From Stenotrophomonas bentonitica (GTDB lineage Bacteria; Pseudomonadota; Gammaproteobacteria; Xanthomonadales; Xanthomonadaceae): 64,000 bases of DNA. The stretch's first letter is position 1. The number at the start of each line of letters is the position of its first letter. Shown piece by piece: positions 1-11,425 of this stretch. Location of the stretch: contig NZ_JAAZUH010000001.1 of NCBI RefSeq assembly GCF_013185915.1, positions 806,001-870,000 of the forward strand, in the 5' to 3' direction. The translations under genes were made by a program, and so were the position numbers. Below the pieces are notes generated by a model. It saw nothing but the letters and a program-made list of their open reading frames with translations, was not told where the DNA came from and made no database searches.

Positions 1-1588
<1,588 letters not shown>

Positions 1589-1688
1589 TTAACGGATCGG
1601 AGCCCGACGAAATGTCGCCGATGTCGCTTGCCTGGCACGCGGCGTGGCGCTAGCGTGCCGCCATTGTCCTGCCTTCGGTGTTCCCGCC

Positions 1689-2807
1689 ATGTCATCGCCC
1701 GTTGCGTCCCGCCGTTCCTTCCTGCAGCTGGCCGGTACCGGGCTGGCCCTGTCCGGCATCGGCCTGGCGCCGGCGGCTGCCGCGTCCAGCGTGGTCCTGC
1801 CGACCAGACCCGCCGCAGCCGGCACGGTGCTGCTCAACTTCAACGAGAGCCCGTACGGCCCGGCCCCGTCGGCGCAGGCGGCGGCACGCGCGATCGTGGC
1901 CGAAAGCGGCCGCTACCTGTTCTCGCTCGCCGGCGAGCTTCGCAACCTGTTCGCCGAACAGGAAGGCATCAGCACCGACCGTGTCCGCCTGTACCCCGGC
2001 TCCAGCGAACCGTTGAATCGTGCCGCGGTGATCTGGACCTCGGCGACAGCCGGCCTGGTGGTGGCCGACCCGACGTTTGAAGCCCTGGGCGACCTCGCCG
2101 CCGCCCGCGGCGCGACGGTGGCGAAGGTGCCGCTGCGCGCCGATGGCGCGCATGACGTGCACGCGATGGTCGAGGCGGCACGGCGGGTCAATGCGGGCCT
2201 GATGTACCTGTGCAATCCCAACAACCCGACCGGTTCGATCACCCCGGCGGCGGATGTGGCGTGGCTGCTGGCCAACAAGCCCGCGCAGACCCGGCTGCTG
2301 GTGGACGAGGCCTACCTGCAGTTCAGCGCGCAGCCGTCGGTGATCGCGCAGGTGATGCAGCGCGACGACGTGATCGTGCTGCGTACGTTCTCCAAGTTGT
2401 ATGGCATGGCCGGGCTACGCCTCGGCGTGGCGGCGGCGCACCCGGACCGGCTGCGCGAGCTGGCCAGCCTGGGCGACAACCCTCTGCCGGTCACCGCGCT
2501 GGCGGCCGGCCTGGCCAGCCTGCGCGAGCCGGGGCTGGTGACGCAGCGGCGCGAGCAGAACACGCGGGTGCGGCAGGCGACGGTGGAATGGCTGGAAACG
2601 CGCGGATTCCGCTGCCTGCCGAGCGAGGCGAACTGCTTCATGGTCGACGTGCAGCGCGACGGCGCAGGGTTCACCAAAGCCATGGCGGAGCGCGGCGTGG
2701 TGATCGGCCGAAGCTGGCCGATCTGGCCGAAGATCGTGCGGGTCAGCGTGGGAACGGACGCGGAGATGGAGGCGTTCCGCACCGCGTTCGCGGCGGTGGT
2801 CGCGTAA
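1689..2807 (+). CDS. Tat-signal PLP-dependent aminotransferase (HisC-like, class I/II)
   Basis: A 372-aa fold-type I aminotransferase resembling histidinol-phosphate aminotransferase. Visible motifs are CNPNNPTG, the DEAY aspartate that contacts the PLP ring, and RTFSKLYGMAGLRLG, which carries the probable Schiff-base lysine K236. The N-terminus reads as a twin-arginine signal: SRRSFLQ, a hydrophobic stretch, then an APAAAAS cleavage-like site near residue 33. That implies export of a folded PLP enzyme. An upstream in-frame start at 1644 would bury the signal, so the ATG at 1689 is preferred. The gene sits alone and antiparallel between ligA and zipA. The substrate is unknown, and histidine biosynthesis is unlikely if it is exported. 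Confidence 0.85.
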   Translation: MSSPVASRRSFLQLAGTGLALSGIGLAPAAAASSVVLPTRPAAAGTVLLNFNESPYGPAPSAQAAARAIVAESGRYLFSLAGELRNLFAEQEGISTDRVRLYPGSSEPLNRAAVIWTSATAGLVVADPTFEALGDLAAARGATVAKVPLRADGAHDVHAMVEAARRVNAGLMYLCNPNNPTGSITPAADVAWLLANKPAQTRLLVDEAYLQFSAQPSVIAQVMQRDDVIVLRTFSKLYGMAGLRLGVAAAHPDRLRELASLGDNPLPVTALAAGLASLREPGLVTQRREQNTRVRQATVEWLETRGFRCLPSEANCFMVDVQRDGAGFTKAMAERGVVIGRSWPIWPKIVRVSVGTDAEMEAFRTAFAAVVA

Positions 2808-2846
2808 CGCGGGGATGCCGGCGGTGCAGCCACCCAGGGGGTGGCT

Positions 2847-3569
2847 CTACCAGCGTGGGGATTTCGTAAGGGGCGGCGCTTGATGCTGGCGGTCGTAGGC
2901 GCGCAGTTCGTCGCGGATGTGCGCGACCCGCTGACGGCCCAGGCTGGCGCGGCTGTCGTCCAGCACTTCGCCGCCGAGCAGTTCGCCCATGCGCTCGACG
3001 GTCGGCAGCATCTTTTCCCAGGCGTCCAGCGCGGTCAGCGGCGCCGGCAGGGTCAGGAAGAAGGCGATCGCCGGGGTTTCCATCTCGCGGATGTTGGCCA
3101 TGTCGAAGCTGCCCGGCTTCATGATGTTGGCCATCGAGAAGATCGGGCCGCGCTCGGGGTGGCCTTCGACCAGGCGGTGGAACACGTTCATGTGGCCGAA
3201 CACCAGGCCGGTCTTCTCGGCCGCGACCACGATGTCCTCGCCGCGCAGCTTTTCGCCCGCGCGGGCCGCGACGAACAGCGAGACGATCTTGTCGAAGTCC
3301 TGGGTGGTGCGCTTGCCGAGGTCGCTGGCCGGGCTGTCCACTTCGGGCAGGCCGAGCTCGGGCTGGGTCACGCCGTCGTCGGCGGCAACGCCCTCGGCGC
3401 CGGGCTCGGTCTCGCCCAGCAGCGGCTCGCGGCGCTGGCCGGTCCCTTCGCCGCTTTCCACGCGGCGGCCCTGCGACTTCTTCCGCGGCCGGCCAAACAG
3501 GAAGATCGCAGCAATCAGCAGCAGGCCGGCGGCCAGGATGCCGATGCGGAGCAGTGCCATGTCGGACAT
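2847..3569 (-). CDS. zipA: cell division protein ZipA
   Basis: Inner-membrane anchor that binds the C-terminus of FtsZ at the division ring. The protein is 240 aa: a single N-terminal membrane segment (about residues 5-25), a basic RPRKK stretch, a low-complexity linker to about residue 90, then the conserved globular FtsZ-binding domain, which includes NVFHRLVEGHPERGPIFSMA. It is somewhat shorter than E. coli ZipA because the linker is short. It lies 43 bp downstream of smc on the same strand, the usual smc-zipA neighbourhood in this group. Confidence 0.95.
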   Translation of the reverse strand: MSDMALLRIGILAAGLLLIAAIFLFGRPRKKSQGRRVESGEGTGQRREPLLGETEPGAEGVAADDGVTQPELGLPEVDSPASDLGKRTTQDFDKIVSLFVAARAGEKLRGEDIVVAAEKTGLVFGHMNVFHRLVEGHPERGPIFSMANIMKPGSFDMANIREMETPAIAFFLTLPAPLTALDAWEKMLPTVERMGELLGGEVLDDSRASLGRQRVAHIRDELRAYDRQHQAPPLTKSPRW

Positions 3570-3612
3570 TCGAAAGGTCTCCAGCTAAATACGTTCAGGT
3601 AAGCATGGCACG

Positions 3613-6600
3613 TCAGGCCGCGCCCGCCAATCGTGCCGCCTCTTCCAGGTCCACGCTGACCAGGCGGCTGACGCCCGGTTCGCGCATGGTCACGCCCGAG
3701 AGCTGGTGCGCCGCCTCCATCGTGGCCTTGTTGTGGCTCACGAACAGGAACTGCACCTTCTCGCTCATTTCCTTGACCATGTTGGCCAGGCGGCCGACAT
3801 TGGCTTCATCCAATGGCGCGTCCACTTCGTCCAGCAGGCAGAACGGGGCCGGGTTGAGCTGGAAGATCGCAAACACCAGCGCCACCGCGGTCATCGCCTT
3901 CTCGCCGCCGGACAGCAGCGAGATGCTGGACACCCGCTTGCCAGGCGGGCGCGCCATGATGGTCACACCCGTGTCGAGAAGGTCTTCACCGGTCAGTTCG
4001 AGGTAGGCGTGGCCACCGCCGAACAGGCGCGGGTACAGCTGCTGCACGCCGGCGTTGACCCGGTCGAAGGTGTCCTTGAAGCGGCCGCGGGTCTCGCGGT
4101 CGATCTTGCGGATGGCGTCTTCGAGGGTCTCCAGCGCGGTGGTCAGGTCGGTGTTCTGCGCGTCCAGGTAGTCCGAGCGCTGCGAGGCCTCGCCGTACTC
4201 CTGGATGGCGGCCAGGTTGACCGGCTCGAGCCGGCGCATGCGGCCGTCGATCTGGTGCACGGCCTGTTCCCAGTCGGTGATGCGGGCATCTTCGGGCAGG
4301 GTGTTGATCACGTCCTGCAGCACGAACCCGGCCTTCTCCACCGAGGCGGTGAGCTGGTCGGCGCTGAGCACCAGGGCCTGCTGGTCGAGCTTGCGCTGGG
4401 AAATGCGCTCGCGCTGGGCCAGGGCCTGTTCGTCGCGCTGGTGGCGGGTCTGTTCGAAGCTGCGCAGTTCGGCGTCGATGCTTTCCAGCAGGGTGCGGGC
4501 TTCGCCGAGCACGCGGTCGGCACGGACGCGTTCGCCGAGGGCGTTCTGGTGTTCGGCTTCCAGCGCGTGCACCGGCGAGTCGCCTTCGTCGAGCTGGGAG
4601 TGCAGTTCGCCGAGACGCGAGTCGAGCTGGCCGCGCTGGGTGCTCATGCGCTCCAGCGCCTGGCTGAGCGAGGCGACCTGGGTGCGCTGCGACTCCAGGG
4701 TAAGCGCCAGCGAGTGGGCGCTGTCGCGCACGTTGCGCGCGGCTTCGCGGGCGCGGTCGCGGGCATCGCCGAGCTGGCGGCGTTCGCTTTCCAGCGCTTC
4801 GCGGGTCGACTCGAGGTCGCCCATGCTGTTGACCGCGTCGTCCAGGCGGCCGCGGGCTTCGCGGACCTGTTCGCGGCTGGCGTCGAGGTTTTCCAGCAGC
4901 TGGGACAGTTCGCCTTCGATGCGGTCGATGCGGGTACGCGCGGCGTCCACCTTGCCCTGCTGGCTCTGCAACTGGCCGCCGAGTTCGGAGACGCTGCGGT
5001 GGGCCAGGTACAGCTGGCGCTGGGCGTCTTCGCGCTGTTGTTCACCGGCCAGCAGCTGGTCACGGAATTCGGCCAGGCGGTTTTCGAGTTCGGCTTCGCG
5101 TTCCTGCAGGGTGTCGATCTGTTCGCGCAGGCTGACGATTTCGCGTTCGCGCAGCAGGGCGCCCTGCTTGGCGGCGCCCGACCGGGAAACGCGGACCCAG
5201 CCTTCGCCGAGGCGTTCGCCGCCACGGGTGATGACCGAGTCGCCGTCGGCCAAGGTGTCCTGCAGGGCACGGGCCTGTTCGAGGTCCTCGGCGGCATGCA
5301 GGCGGGCCAGCAGGCGGCGGATGGCGGTGGGACCCTGGACCTTGGCGGCCAGCGAGGTCGGGGCGACCTGGAGCGGGCTGGTGTCGGCGGAGACCAGGGC
5401 GATGCGGCCATCGCCGAGTTCGGCCAAGGCGCCGACCAGCTGTTCGGGGGCGTCGACCAGCACGCCTTCGATGAGCTGGCCGAGCGCGCTTTCGACGGCG
5501 TTTTCCCAGCCGTTCTCGACGCTGAGGCGTTCGCCGACGCGGGCGCCGGAGTCCAGTCCGTGCTGCTTGAGCCAGGCGACGGCGGCGCCCTGCTCCTGGC
5601 CGAGGGCGGCCTGCTGCAGGGTTTCGAGCGAGGACAGGCGGCCGCGCGCGGCCTGGGCCTGCTTGCGGATGTCGGCCAATTCGGTCTGGCCGGTGCGCTG
5701 GCGGTCCTGCAGGCCGGCGACGGCTTCCTTGCGGGCTTCGACCTGTTCGGTCAGGCCGTCGAGCGAGGCCTTCTGGGTTTCGTGCTGCAGCTGCAGTTCT
5801 TCGAAGGCTTCGGCCAGTGCGTCGAGGTCGAGGCCGACGCGTTCGGCGCTGAGCGCTTCGCGGCGGCGGTCGGCTTCGAGCACCTGGCGGTCGAGGTAGT
5901 CGACGCGGGTGCGTTCAACTTCGCCGGCGCGCGAGGCTTCGGAGGTGGTGCGGGTATGCGATTCCCAGCGCGCCTGCCAGTCGGCCAGTTTGGCTTCGGC
6001 GTCGCGCAGGGCTTCCTGCTTGATCTCGTTTTCTTCCTGCAGCTGTTCGAGCTGGGGTTCGGCCAGGTCGACAGCGTCGCGCAGGACGGTCAGCTTGGCT
6101 TCGTCGCCGCTGATGTGCTGGCCGAGCTCGGCCAGGGCCTGGGAGGTTTCGTCGCGGGCCTTGTGCAGGCGCTGGGACATCTCGCGCTGGTGCTGGATCT
6201 GCTGCTCGAGCCGGGCCAGGGTGCTGCCGACCTGGTAGACCTCGGCCTGGGCGGTGCTGAGGGCGTCGGCGGCTTCTTCGCGGCGCACGCGGCTGGTTTC
6301 GATGCGGGCTTCGGCGTCGCGCTGTTCGGCGATGAACTGCTGCAGGCGGGTTTCTTCCTGCGAGAGGGCTTCGCGCAGGCTGCCGAGGCGGGTGTCGAGG
6401 TTGCGGTACTCCAGGGCCTTCCACTCGGCGTCCTTGACCCGGCGCTCTTCCTGCAGGCCCTGGTACTGCTCGGCCTGGCGGGCCTGGCGCTTGAGGTGTT
6501 CGAGCTGCTTGCCGATTTCCTCGCGCAGGTCGTTGAGGCGGTCGAGATTCTCGCGGGTGTGGCGGATGCGGGTTTCGGTTTCCTTGCGGCGTTCCTTGTA

Positions 6601-7116
6601 CTTGGAAATGCCGGCGGCTTCTTCGAGGTAAACGCGCAGGTCTTCGGGGCGGGCTTCGATGATCTGGCTGATCATGCCCTGTTCGATGATGGAGTAGCTG
6701 CGCGGACCAAGGCCGGTGCCGAGGAACAGGTCGGTGATGTCGCGGCGGCGGCACTTGGTGCCGTTGAGGTAGTAGTTGCTGCTGCCGTCGCGGCTGACGG
6801 TACGCTTGACCGAGATTTCGTTGAACGAGGCGTACTCACCGGAAATGGTGTGGTCGCTGTTGTCGAAGATCAGTTCGACGGTCGCCTGCGAGACGGGCTT
6901 GCGCGCGGAGGAGCCGGAGAAGATGACGTCGGTGAGCGAGTCGCCACGCAGGCGGCTGGCGGAGCTTTCGCCCATGACCCAGCGCACGGCATCGATGATG
7001 TTGGACTTGCCACAGCCGTTGGGCCCGACCACGCCGGTCATGTTGGTGGGCAGATGCAGGGTGGTGGGATCAACAAACGATTTGAAGCCGGAGAGCTTGA
7101 TCGTGGACAGACGCAT
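3613..7116 (-). CDS. smc: chromosome segregation protein SMC
   Basis: ATPase of the bacterial condensin, which compacts and helps segregate the chromosome with ScpA/ScpB. From ATG 7114-7116 the protein is 1167 aa, a normal SMC length. The order is an N-terminal head with Walker A GPNGCGKSN (residues 31-39), a long coiled coil rich in E, Q, R and A, a hinge at about residues 500-650, the returning coil, and a C-terminal head with the signature LSGGEKAMTAVAL and Walker B CLLDEVDAPLD. A longer reading from 7326 runs into the upstream repeat region and is rejected. The genes for ScpA/B are not in the window. Confidence 0.97.
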   Translation of the reverse strand: MRLSTIKLSGFKSFVDPTTLHLPTNMTGVVGPNGCGKSNIIDAVRWVMGESSASRLRGDSLTDVIFSGSSARKPVSQATVELIFDNSDHTISGEYASFNEISVKRTVSRDGSSNYYLNGTKCRRRDITDLFLGTGLGPRSYSIIEQGMISQIIEARPEDLRVYLEEAAGISKYKERRKETETRIRHTRENLDRLNDLREEIGKQLEHLKRQARQAEQYQGLQEERRVKDAEWKALEYRNLDTRLGSLREALSQEETRLQQFIAEQRDAEARIETSRVRREEAADALSTAQAEVYQVGSTLARLEQQIQHQREMSQRLHKARDETSQALAELGQHISGDEAKLTVLRDAVDLAEPQLEQLQEENEIKQEALRDAEAKLADWQARWESHTRTTSEASRAGEVERTRVDYLDRQVLEADRRREALSAERVGLDLDALAEAFEELQLQHETQKASLDGLTEQVEARKEAVAGLQDRQRTGQTELADIRKQAQAARGRLSSLETLQQAALGQEQGAAVAWLKQHGLDSGARVGERLSVENGWENAVESALGQLIEGVLVDAPEQLVGALAELGDGRIALVSADTSPLQVAPTSLAAKVQGPTAIRRLLARLHAAEDLEQARALQDTLADGDSVITRGGERLGEGWVRVSRSGAAKQGALLREREIVSLREQIDTLQEREAELENRLAEFRDQLLAGEQQREDAQRQLYLAHRSVSELGGQLQSQQGKVDAARTRIDRIEGELSQLLENLDASREQVREARGRLDDAVNSMGDLESTREALESERRQLGDARDRAREAARNVRDSAHSLALTLESQRTQVASLSQALERMSTQRGQLDSRLGELHSQLDEGDSPVHALEAEHQNALGERVRADRVLGEARTLLESIDAELRSFEQTRHQRDEQALAQRERISQRKLDQQALVLSADQLTASVEKAGFVLQDVINTLPEDARITDWEQAVHQIDGRMRRLEPVNLAAIQEYGEASQRSDYLDAQNTDLTTALETLEDAIRKIDRETRGRFKDTFDRVNAGVQQLYPRLFGGGHAYLELTGEDLLDTGVTIMARPPGKRVSSISLLSGGEKAMTAVALVFAIFQLNPAPFCLLDEVDAPLDEANVGRLANMVKEMSEKVQFLFVSHNKATMEAAHQLSGVTMREPGVSRLVSVDLEEAARLAGAA

Positions 7117-7213
7117 GGCGTAGAGGGCTTCCGGACAGTCGCGATGGCCCGAGTATAACGGGGCGGATGTTCCACGGGCGTACGGAGCCTGAGTCGCCCG
7201 TGCTCCCAAACCG

Positions 7214-7405
7214 GTAGAGCCGGGCTCTGCCCGGCTGCTGTTGGATTCAGGCGAACAGCTGCAGGGTGCGCGGTTTCCCTGGCTAGGGCCGCCCGGTGCC
7301 GGTTTGCGGGGTCGCCGTAAACCCATCCATGGGGGCTAAGCGGACGCCATCCATGGCGCCGATTCCCCCGCAAACCGACCCCGGTCGACCCTTTGACAGT
7401 TGGCC
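7214..7405 (+). repeat. type A composite palindromic element, copy 1
   Basis: Starts with GTAGAGCCGGGCTCTGCCCG, a GTAG-type REP hairpin. It continues with the shared segment TTGGATTCAGGCGAACAGC and a GC-rich spacer. The core is bounded by the complementary arms GGTTTGCGGGG and CCCCGCAAACC. Inside are two small hairpins, CCCAT-cc-ATGGG (7322-7333) and CGCCAT-cc-ATGGCG (7345-7358). It matches the elements at about 21160, 31546 and 50127, but the core stems differ from theirs in paired positions. Confidence 0.8.
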
Positions 7406-7692
7406 GCTGGCCACGGGAAACGCGGTTGCCGGCCGTTGCCGGCGTTGCGATGCCGATCATTTCGATGCGTCACCGGGCGGGGATGATTTCACGGCGGTCG
7501 TTTGGGAACCGACCCTACCAAAGCGGGTCAGCGCACGGTCTCGAACCCGCGTAGTGACACGCCATGCGTGTCTTCTCTCGCAGACGGGGCAGATCTCTCT
7601 GGAGAAGAGCCCCCTTCTTGTTGAAGGGGGCGCGCCGAAGGCGGGGGGTTAAGGTGGAATGCGCGGATAACGCGGGCCGAAGGCCCGTGTTA

Positions 7693-7730
7693 TCCCGGAG
7701 CGGGGCTGCCCGGCGGCCGCCCCTGCACGT
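7693..7730 (+). repeat. half copy of type B palindromic element
   Basis: The stretch around TCCCGGAGCGGGGCTGCCC followed by GGCGGCCGCCCC and GCACGTA matches the right-hand arm and flank of the type B elements at 54847-54961 and, inverted, 20941-21056. The left arm and the inner CTAGAAAACAT hairpin are absent; unrelated hairpins replace them. Confidence 0.65.
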
Positions 7731-7777
7731 AAAGACTGAAACGCTGCTTTTTGCACGGAATCGAGCAATGTCCAAAA

Positions 7778-7808
7778 ACAAAAACGGGCACCCTTTCGGG
7801 CACCCGTT
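7778..7808 (-). terminator. rplI intrinsic terminator
   Basis: A stem of AAACGGG and CCCGTTT closes over a CA/CA internal loop and a CCC/GGG inner stem. On the minus strand it is followed by a run with nine T residues out of ten (TTTTTGTTTTT). It lies about 28 bp past the rplI stop codon and ends the rpsF-rpsR-rplI operon. Confidence 0.8.
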
Positions 7809-7835
7809 TCAGCGATCACGGCCTTGCGGCTGGGA

Positions 7836-8285
7836 TCAGGCTTCGGCGACCACGACCACCTGGACGGTGGTTTCGACGTCGGCGTGCAGGTGGATGACCA
7901 CCTCGAACTCGCCGACGTTGCGGAAGGCGCCTTCGCCCAGGATGACTTCGCTCTTTTCCAGCGGCAGTCCGGCCTTGGTGAAGGCTTCGGCGATGTCGCG
8001 CGGGCCGACCGAGCCGTACAGCTTGCCTTCGGTCGACGCGTTGGCGGCGATGGTGACGCTCTTGCCTTCCAGCGTGCCCTTGCGGGCTTCGGCGTCAGCG
8101 TGGATCGACTGGGCCTTGGCTTCGTACTCGGCGCGCTTGGCTTCGAACTCGGCAACGTTCGAGGCGGTGGCCGGAACGGCCTTGCCGGTCGGAACGAGGA
8201 AGTTGCGGCCGTAGCCCGGCTTCACGTCGACCTGGTCGCCCAGGCCGCCGAGGTTGGTGACCTTCTGAAGAAGAATCAGCTTCAT
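7836..8285 (-). CDS. rplI: 50S ribosomal protein L9
   Basis: Large-subunit protein that binds 23S rRNA domain V near the L1 stalk. At 149 aa it has normal length. The N-terminal domain reads [19 protein letters not shown], with the conserved GYGRNFLVP motif around residues 24-32. A long central helix rich in A, E and K (about 40-75) leads to the C-terminal RNA-binding domain. It is the last gene of the rpsF-rpsR-rplI operon, with a terminator just downstream. Confidence 0.98.
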   Translation of the reverse strand: MKLILLQKVTNLGGLGDQVDVKPGYGRNFLVPTGKAVPATASNVAEFEAKRAEYEAKAQSIHADAEARKGTLEGKSVTIAANASTEGKLYGSVGPRDIAEAFTKAGLPLEKSEVILGEGAFRNVGEFEVVIHLHADVETTVQVVVVAEA

Positions 8286-8312
8286 GGTGTTGCTCCAAAA
8301 ATGTATTCGTTA

Positions 8313-8328
8313 GCGGGGAAAACCCCGC
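8313..8328 (-). terminator. hairpin between rpsR and rplI
   Basis: A perfect stem GCGGGG-aaaa-CCCCGC lies in the 103-bp spacer between rpsR and rplI, close to the rplI start. No clear T-run follows on the minus strand, so it is more likely a partial terminator or mRNA processing/stability site than a full stop. Confidence 0.45.
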
Positions 8329-8388
8329 AGCGGATGGCTGTCCGAATATCGAACCGTGAAAGGGGCGACCCGGGGCCGCCCGCCTTCA

Positions 8389-8619
8389 TCAGACGTCGTG
8401 GTTGTCGGTGTACGGGATCAGGGCCAGGAAACGGGCGCGCTTGACGGCCGTTGCCAGCTGGCGCTGGTACTTCGACTTGGTACCGGTCACGCGGCTCGGC
8501 ACGATCTTGCCGTTCTCGGTGAGGTACTGGCGCAGGGTGTTGAGATCCTTGTAGTCGATCTCCTTGACACCTTCGGCCGTGAACTTGCAGAACTTGCGGC
8601 GACGGAAGAACTTGGACAT
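8389..8619 (-). CDS. rpsR: 30S ribosomal protein S18
   Basis: Small-subunit protein that binds 16S rRNA as a heterodimer with S6. It is 76 aa, and starts [18 protein letters not shown], with the family core [30 protein letters not shown]. It sits 11 bp after rpsF on the minus strand, so the two partner proteins are made from one message. No priB gene lies between them, unlike in E. coli. Confidence 0.98.
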   Translation of the reverse strand: MSKFFRRRKFCKFTAEGVKEIDYKDLNTLRQYLTENGKIVPSRVTGTKSKYQRQLATAVKRARFLALIPYTDNHDV

Positions 8620-8630
8620 GTGCGTGCTCC

Positions 8631-9068
8631 TTAGGCGGCGGAAGCGGCGTCGTCGCCGGCTTCGTTGTCAGCGGTGTTGGCGGCTTCGCCTTCTTCGTCG
8701 TCACGACGACGACGCTCGCCACGCTCGGGCTTGTCGCCCTTCTCGTCCTTGCTCTTCATGATCAGCGACTGCTCGGTGTCGGCCGCGTCGCGGACCAGCA
8801 CCAGGTTGCGCAGAACGGCGTCGTTGAACTTGAAGCTTTCGGTCAGTTCGGTCAGAACGGCCTGGTCCACTTCGATGTTCATCAGCACGTAATGTGCCTT
8901 GACCAGGTTCTGGATCGGGTACGCCAGCTGGCGACGGCCCCAGTCTTCCAGGCGGTGGATGGTGCCGTTACCGGTTTCGACCAGCGACTTGTAGCGCTCG
9001 ATCATGGCCGGGACCTGCTCGCTCTGGTCCGGATGGACCATGAACACGACTTCGTAATGACGACTCAT
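8631..9068 (-). CDS. rpsF: 30S ribosomal protein S6
   Basis: Small-subunit protein that pairs with S18 on the 16S platform. From ATG 9066-9068 it is 145 aa. Residues 1-95 form the ferredoxin-like fold ([18 protein letters not shown] ... [11 protein letters not shown]). The remaining ~45 residues are a low-complexity charged tail rich in E, R, D and A, as seen in other proteobacterial S6 proteins that are glutamylated or variable at the C-terminus. A longer reading from 9200 would run across the promoter and leader hairpins, so the start at 9068 is chosen. It is the first gene of the operon. Confidence 0.97.
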   Translation of the reverse strand: MSRHYEVVFMVHPDQSEQVPAMIERYKSLVETGNGTIHRLEDWGRRQLAYPIQNLVKAHYVLMNIEVDQAVLTELTESFKFNDAVLRNLVLVRDAADTEQSLIMKSKDEKGDKPERGERRRRDDEEGEAANTADNEAGDDAASAA

Positions 9069-9086
9069 GTGTGTATACCTTTCGGA

Positions 9087-9108
9087 TGTGGCCCTTGCGG
9101 GCCGGACA
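9087..9108 (-). promoter_or_regulatory. candidate S6:S18-binding leader RNA motif
   Basis: The minus strand reads TGT-CCG-GCCC-gcaa-GGGC-C-ACA, 19 nt upstream of the rpsF ATG. That is a short closing stem, a bulge holding CCG, and an upper GC stem. A CCG bulge beside a stem is the hallmark of the autoregulatory rpsF leader structure known from several bacterial phyla, where the S6:S18 dimer binds in place of its 16S site. The match is by eye. Confidence 0.6.
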
Positions 9109-9140
9109 GCTCCCCGCAGGTGAAAGCGGTGGAGCAAGGG

Positions 9141-9164
9141 TTCCTGCCGGAAAACGGGCAGGAA
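9141..9164 (-). promoter_or_regulatory. leader hairpin upstream of rpsF
   Basis: Arms TTCCTGCC and GGCAGGAA form an eight-pair stem just downstream of the predicted transcription start of the rpsF operon. Together with the CCG-bulge motif it makes a two-hairpin leader of about 100 nt. Confidence 0.5.
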
Positions 9165-9171
9165 GCCGCGC

Positions 9172-9200
9172 ATTATCGCAGCAGACGGGGTTCCGGGCAA
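9172..9200 (-). promoter_or_regulatory. rpsF operon promoter
   Basis: On the minus strand a -35 TTGCCC (9195-9200) and a -10 GATAAT (9172-9177) are separated by exactly 17 bp, which is sigma-70-like. Transcription would begin near 9165, giving a leader of about 95 nt before the rpsF start. Confidence 0.65.
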
Positions 9201-9234
9201 GCCGGGCGGCCGCCGGGCCGCCCCGGGGGCCGGA

Positions 9235-9573
9235 TCAGGCCTTGTCGGCCTCGGTCGTGAAGCTCTCGCCGCAGCCGCATTCGGCGGTGGCGTTCGGGTT
9301 CCTGAACGTGAACGTCTCGCTCAGGCCCTGCTTGCCGAAGTCGATCTCGGTCCCATCGACCAGGGCCAGGCTGTCGGCATCCACGTAGATGCGGACCCCG
9401 TCCTGCTCGAACACGGTGTCGCCGGCGCGCTGGTCGCGGGCCAGGTCGGTGATGTGGCCCCAGCCGGAGCAGCCGGTGCGGGTCACGCCGAAACGCAGGC
9501 CCAATGCGTCCGGGCTCTGGGCCACGAACTTCTGGACACGGGCGAAGGCAACAGGGGTAAGGGTGACAGCCAT
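9235..9573 (-). CDS. iscA: A-type iron-sulfur carrier (IscA/HesB family)
   Basis: Carries or transfers Fe-S clusters to target proteins. It is 112 aa with the three conserved cysteines: GCSGWGH (C35) and the C-terminal CGCGESF pair. The opening MAVTLTP and the central DGTEIDF match IscA more closely than ErpA. A GTG at 9600 could add nine residues, but it overlaps a TATAAT box, and the ATG at 9573 has a GGAG nine bases upstream, so that start is used. There are no isc or suf genes beside it. Confidence 0.88.
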   Translation of the reverse strand: MAVTLTPVAFARVQKFVAQSPDALGLRFGVTRTGCSGWGHITDLARDQRAGDTVFEQDGVRIYVDADSLALVDGTEIDFGKQGLSETFTFRNPNATAECGCGESFTTEADKA

Positions 9574-9600
9574 GACAGACGACTCCAGCGGATCGGACAC

Positions 9601-9606
9601 ATTATA
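9601..9606 (-). promoter_or_regulatory. -10 element for the iscA-like gene
   Basis: A perfect TATAAT on the minus strand lies 28 bp upstream of the chosen ATG. No good -35 hexamer is visible at 16-18 bp. The transcript would begin near 9594, which makes the GTG at 9600 an unlikely start codon. Confidence 0.45.
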
Positions 9607-9702
9607 GGTCTACGGCCCAGTCAGAAATGCCTCGCAAGCAGAACGCTGCAACCGTTAAACTCCTCGTTCAGAGATCGAGTCGATCAACAGAGGATTCAAG
9701 TC

Positions 9703-11097
<1,395 letters not shown>

Positions 11098-11119
11098 TCC
11101 CCACCACGGAGGCACGCCC

Positions 11120-11425
11120 ATGACCCTGTTCCTCGCGCTGTGTTTCGTCGGCGTGGCGATCGCCGGGTTCAGTGCCTTCGTGATTTTCTGGCCGCTGACC
11201 CTGGTCCACATCCGCGACCGCCACCCCGCCCTGGCCAGCCGCTTCGGCAGTGGGGCCTTCCTGCGCCCGGACGCGCTGCGCTGGCTGCTGGGCCGGGACT
11301 ACCGCGGCACCCCCGACCGTTCGCTGTCGGGGCTGGCCACGCCGGCCTGGCTGTCGCTGCTCACCCTGCTGGCCGGACTGGGCATGGCCGCCCTGCTCTG
11401 GCTGCTTTCGATGGTACTGACATGA
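11120..11425 (+). CDS. small two-TM membrane protein, UspB-like layout
   Basis: A 101-aa protein with membrane segments at about residues 2-24 and 77-99 and a cytoplasmic or periplasmic loop containing IRDRHPALASRFGSGAFL. The layout and that loop recall E. coli UspB (two TM segments around a DPLLY...GGFF motif), but the likeness is weak and no function is claimed. A GGAGG site lies eight bases before the ATG. Its stop overlaps the start of the next gene (ATGA at 11422-11425), which suggests translational coupling. Confidence 0.7.
   Translation: MTLFLALCFVGVAIAGFSAFVIFWPLTLVHIRDRHPALASRFGSGAFLRPDALRWLLGRDYRGTPDRSLSGLATPAWLSLLTLLAGLGMAALLWLLSMVLT

Larger units (their letters stand above)
7117..7835. 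other. 0.7-kb non-coding gap packed with palindromic elements
   Basis: No convincing gene lies between smc and rplI. The gap holds a GTAG hairpin (7214-7236), a type A core (to about 7405), the 17-nt hairpin GACACGCCATGCGTGTC at 7556-7572, a hairpin with arms GCCCCCTTC/GAAGGGGGC near 7607-7630, a hairpin with arms GGATAAC/GTTATCC around 7662-7692, a half copy of the type B arm (about 7693-7725), and the rplI terminator. Short open frames here encode arginine- and proline-rich strings and look like by-products of the repeats. Confidence 0.8.

Noticed and set aside
3706-7158. 1150-codon open frame on the plus strand opposite smc
   Set aside because: It is the GC-rich complement of a clear SMC gene. 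Its translation is a low-complexity G/V/A/D/Q/F string with no domain.
9574-9600. GTG start for the iscA-like gene
   Set aside because: It sits at the end of a TATAAT box, at or upstream of the expected transcript start; the ATG 27 bases downstream has a ribosome site.
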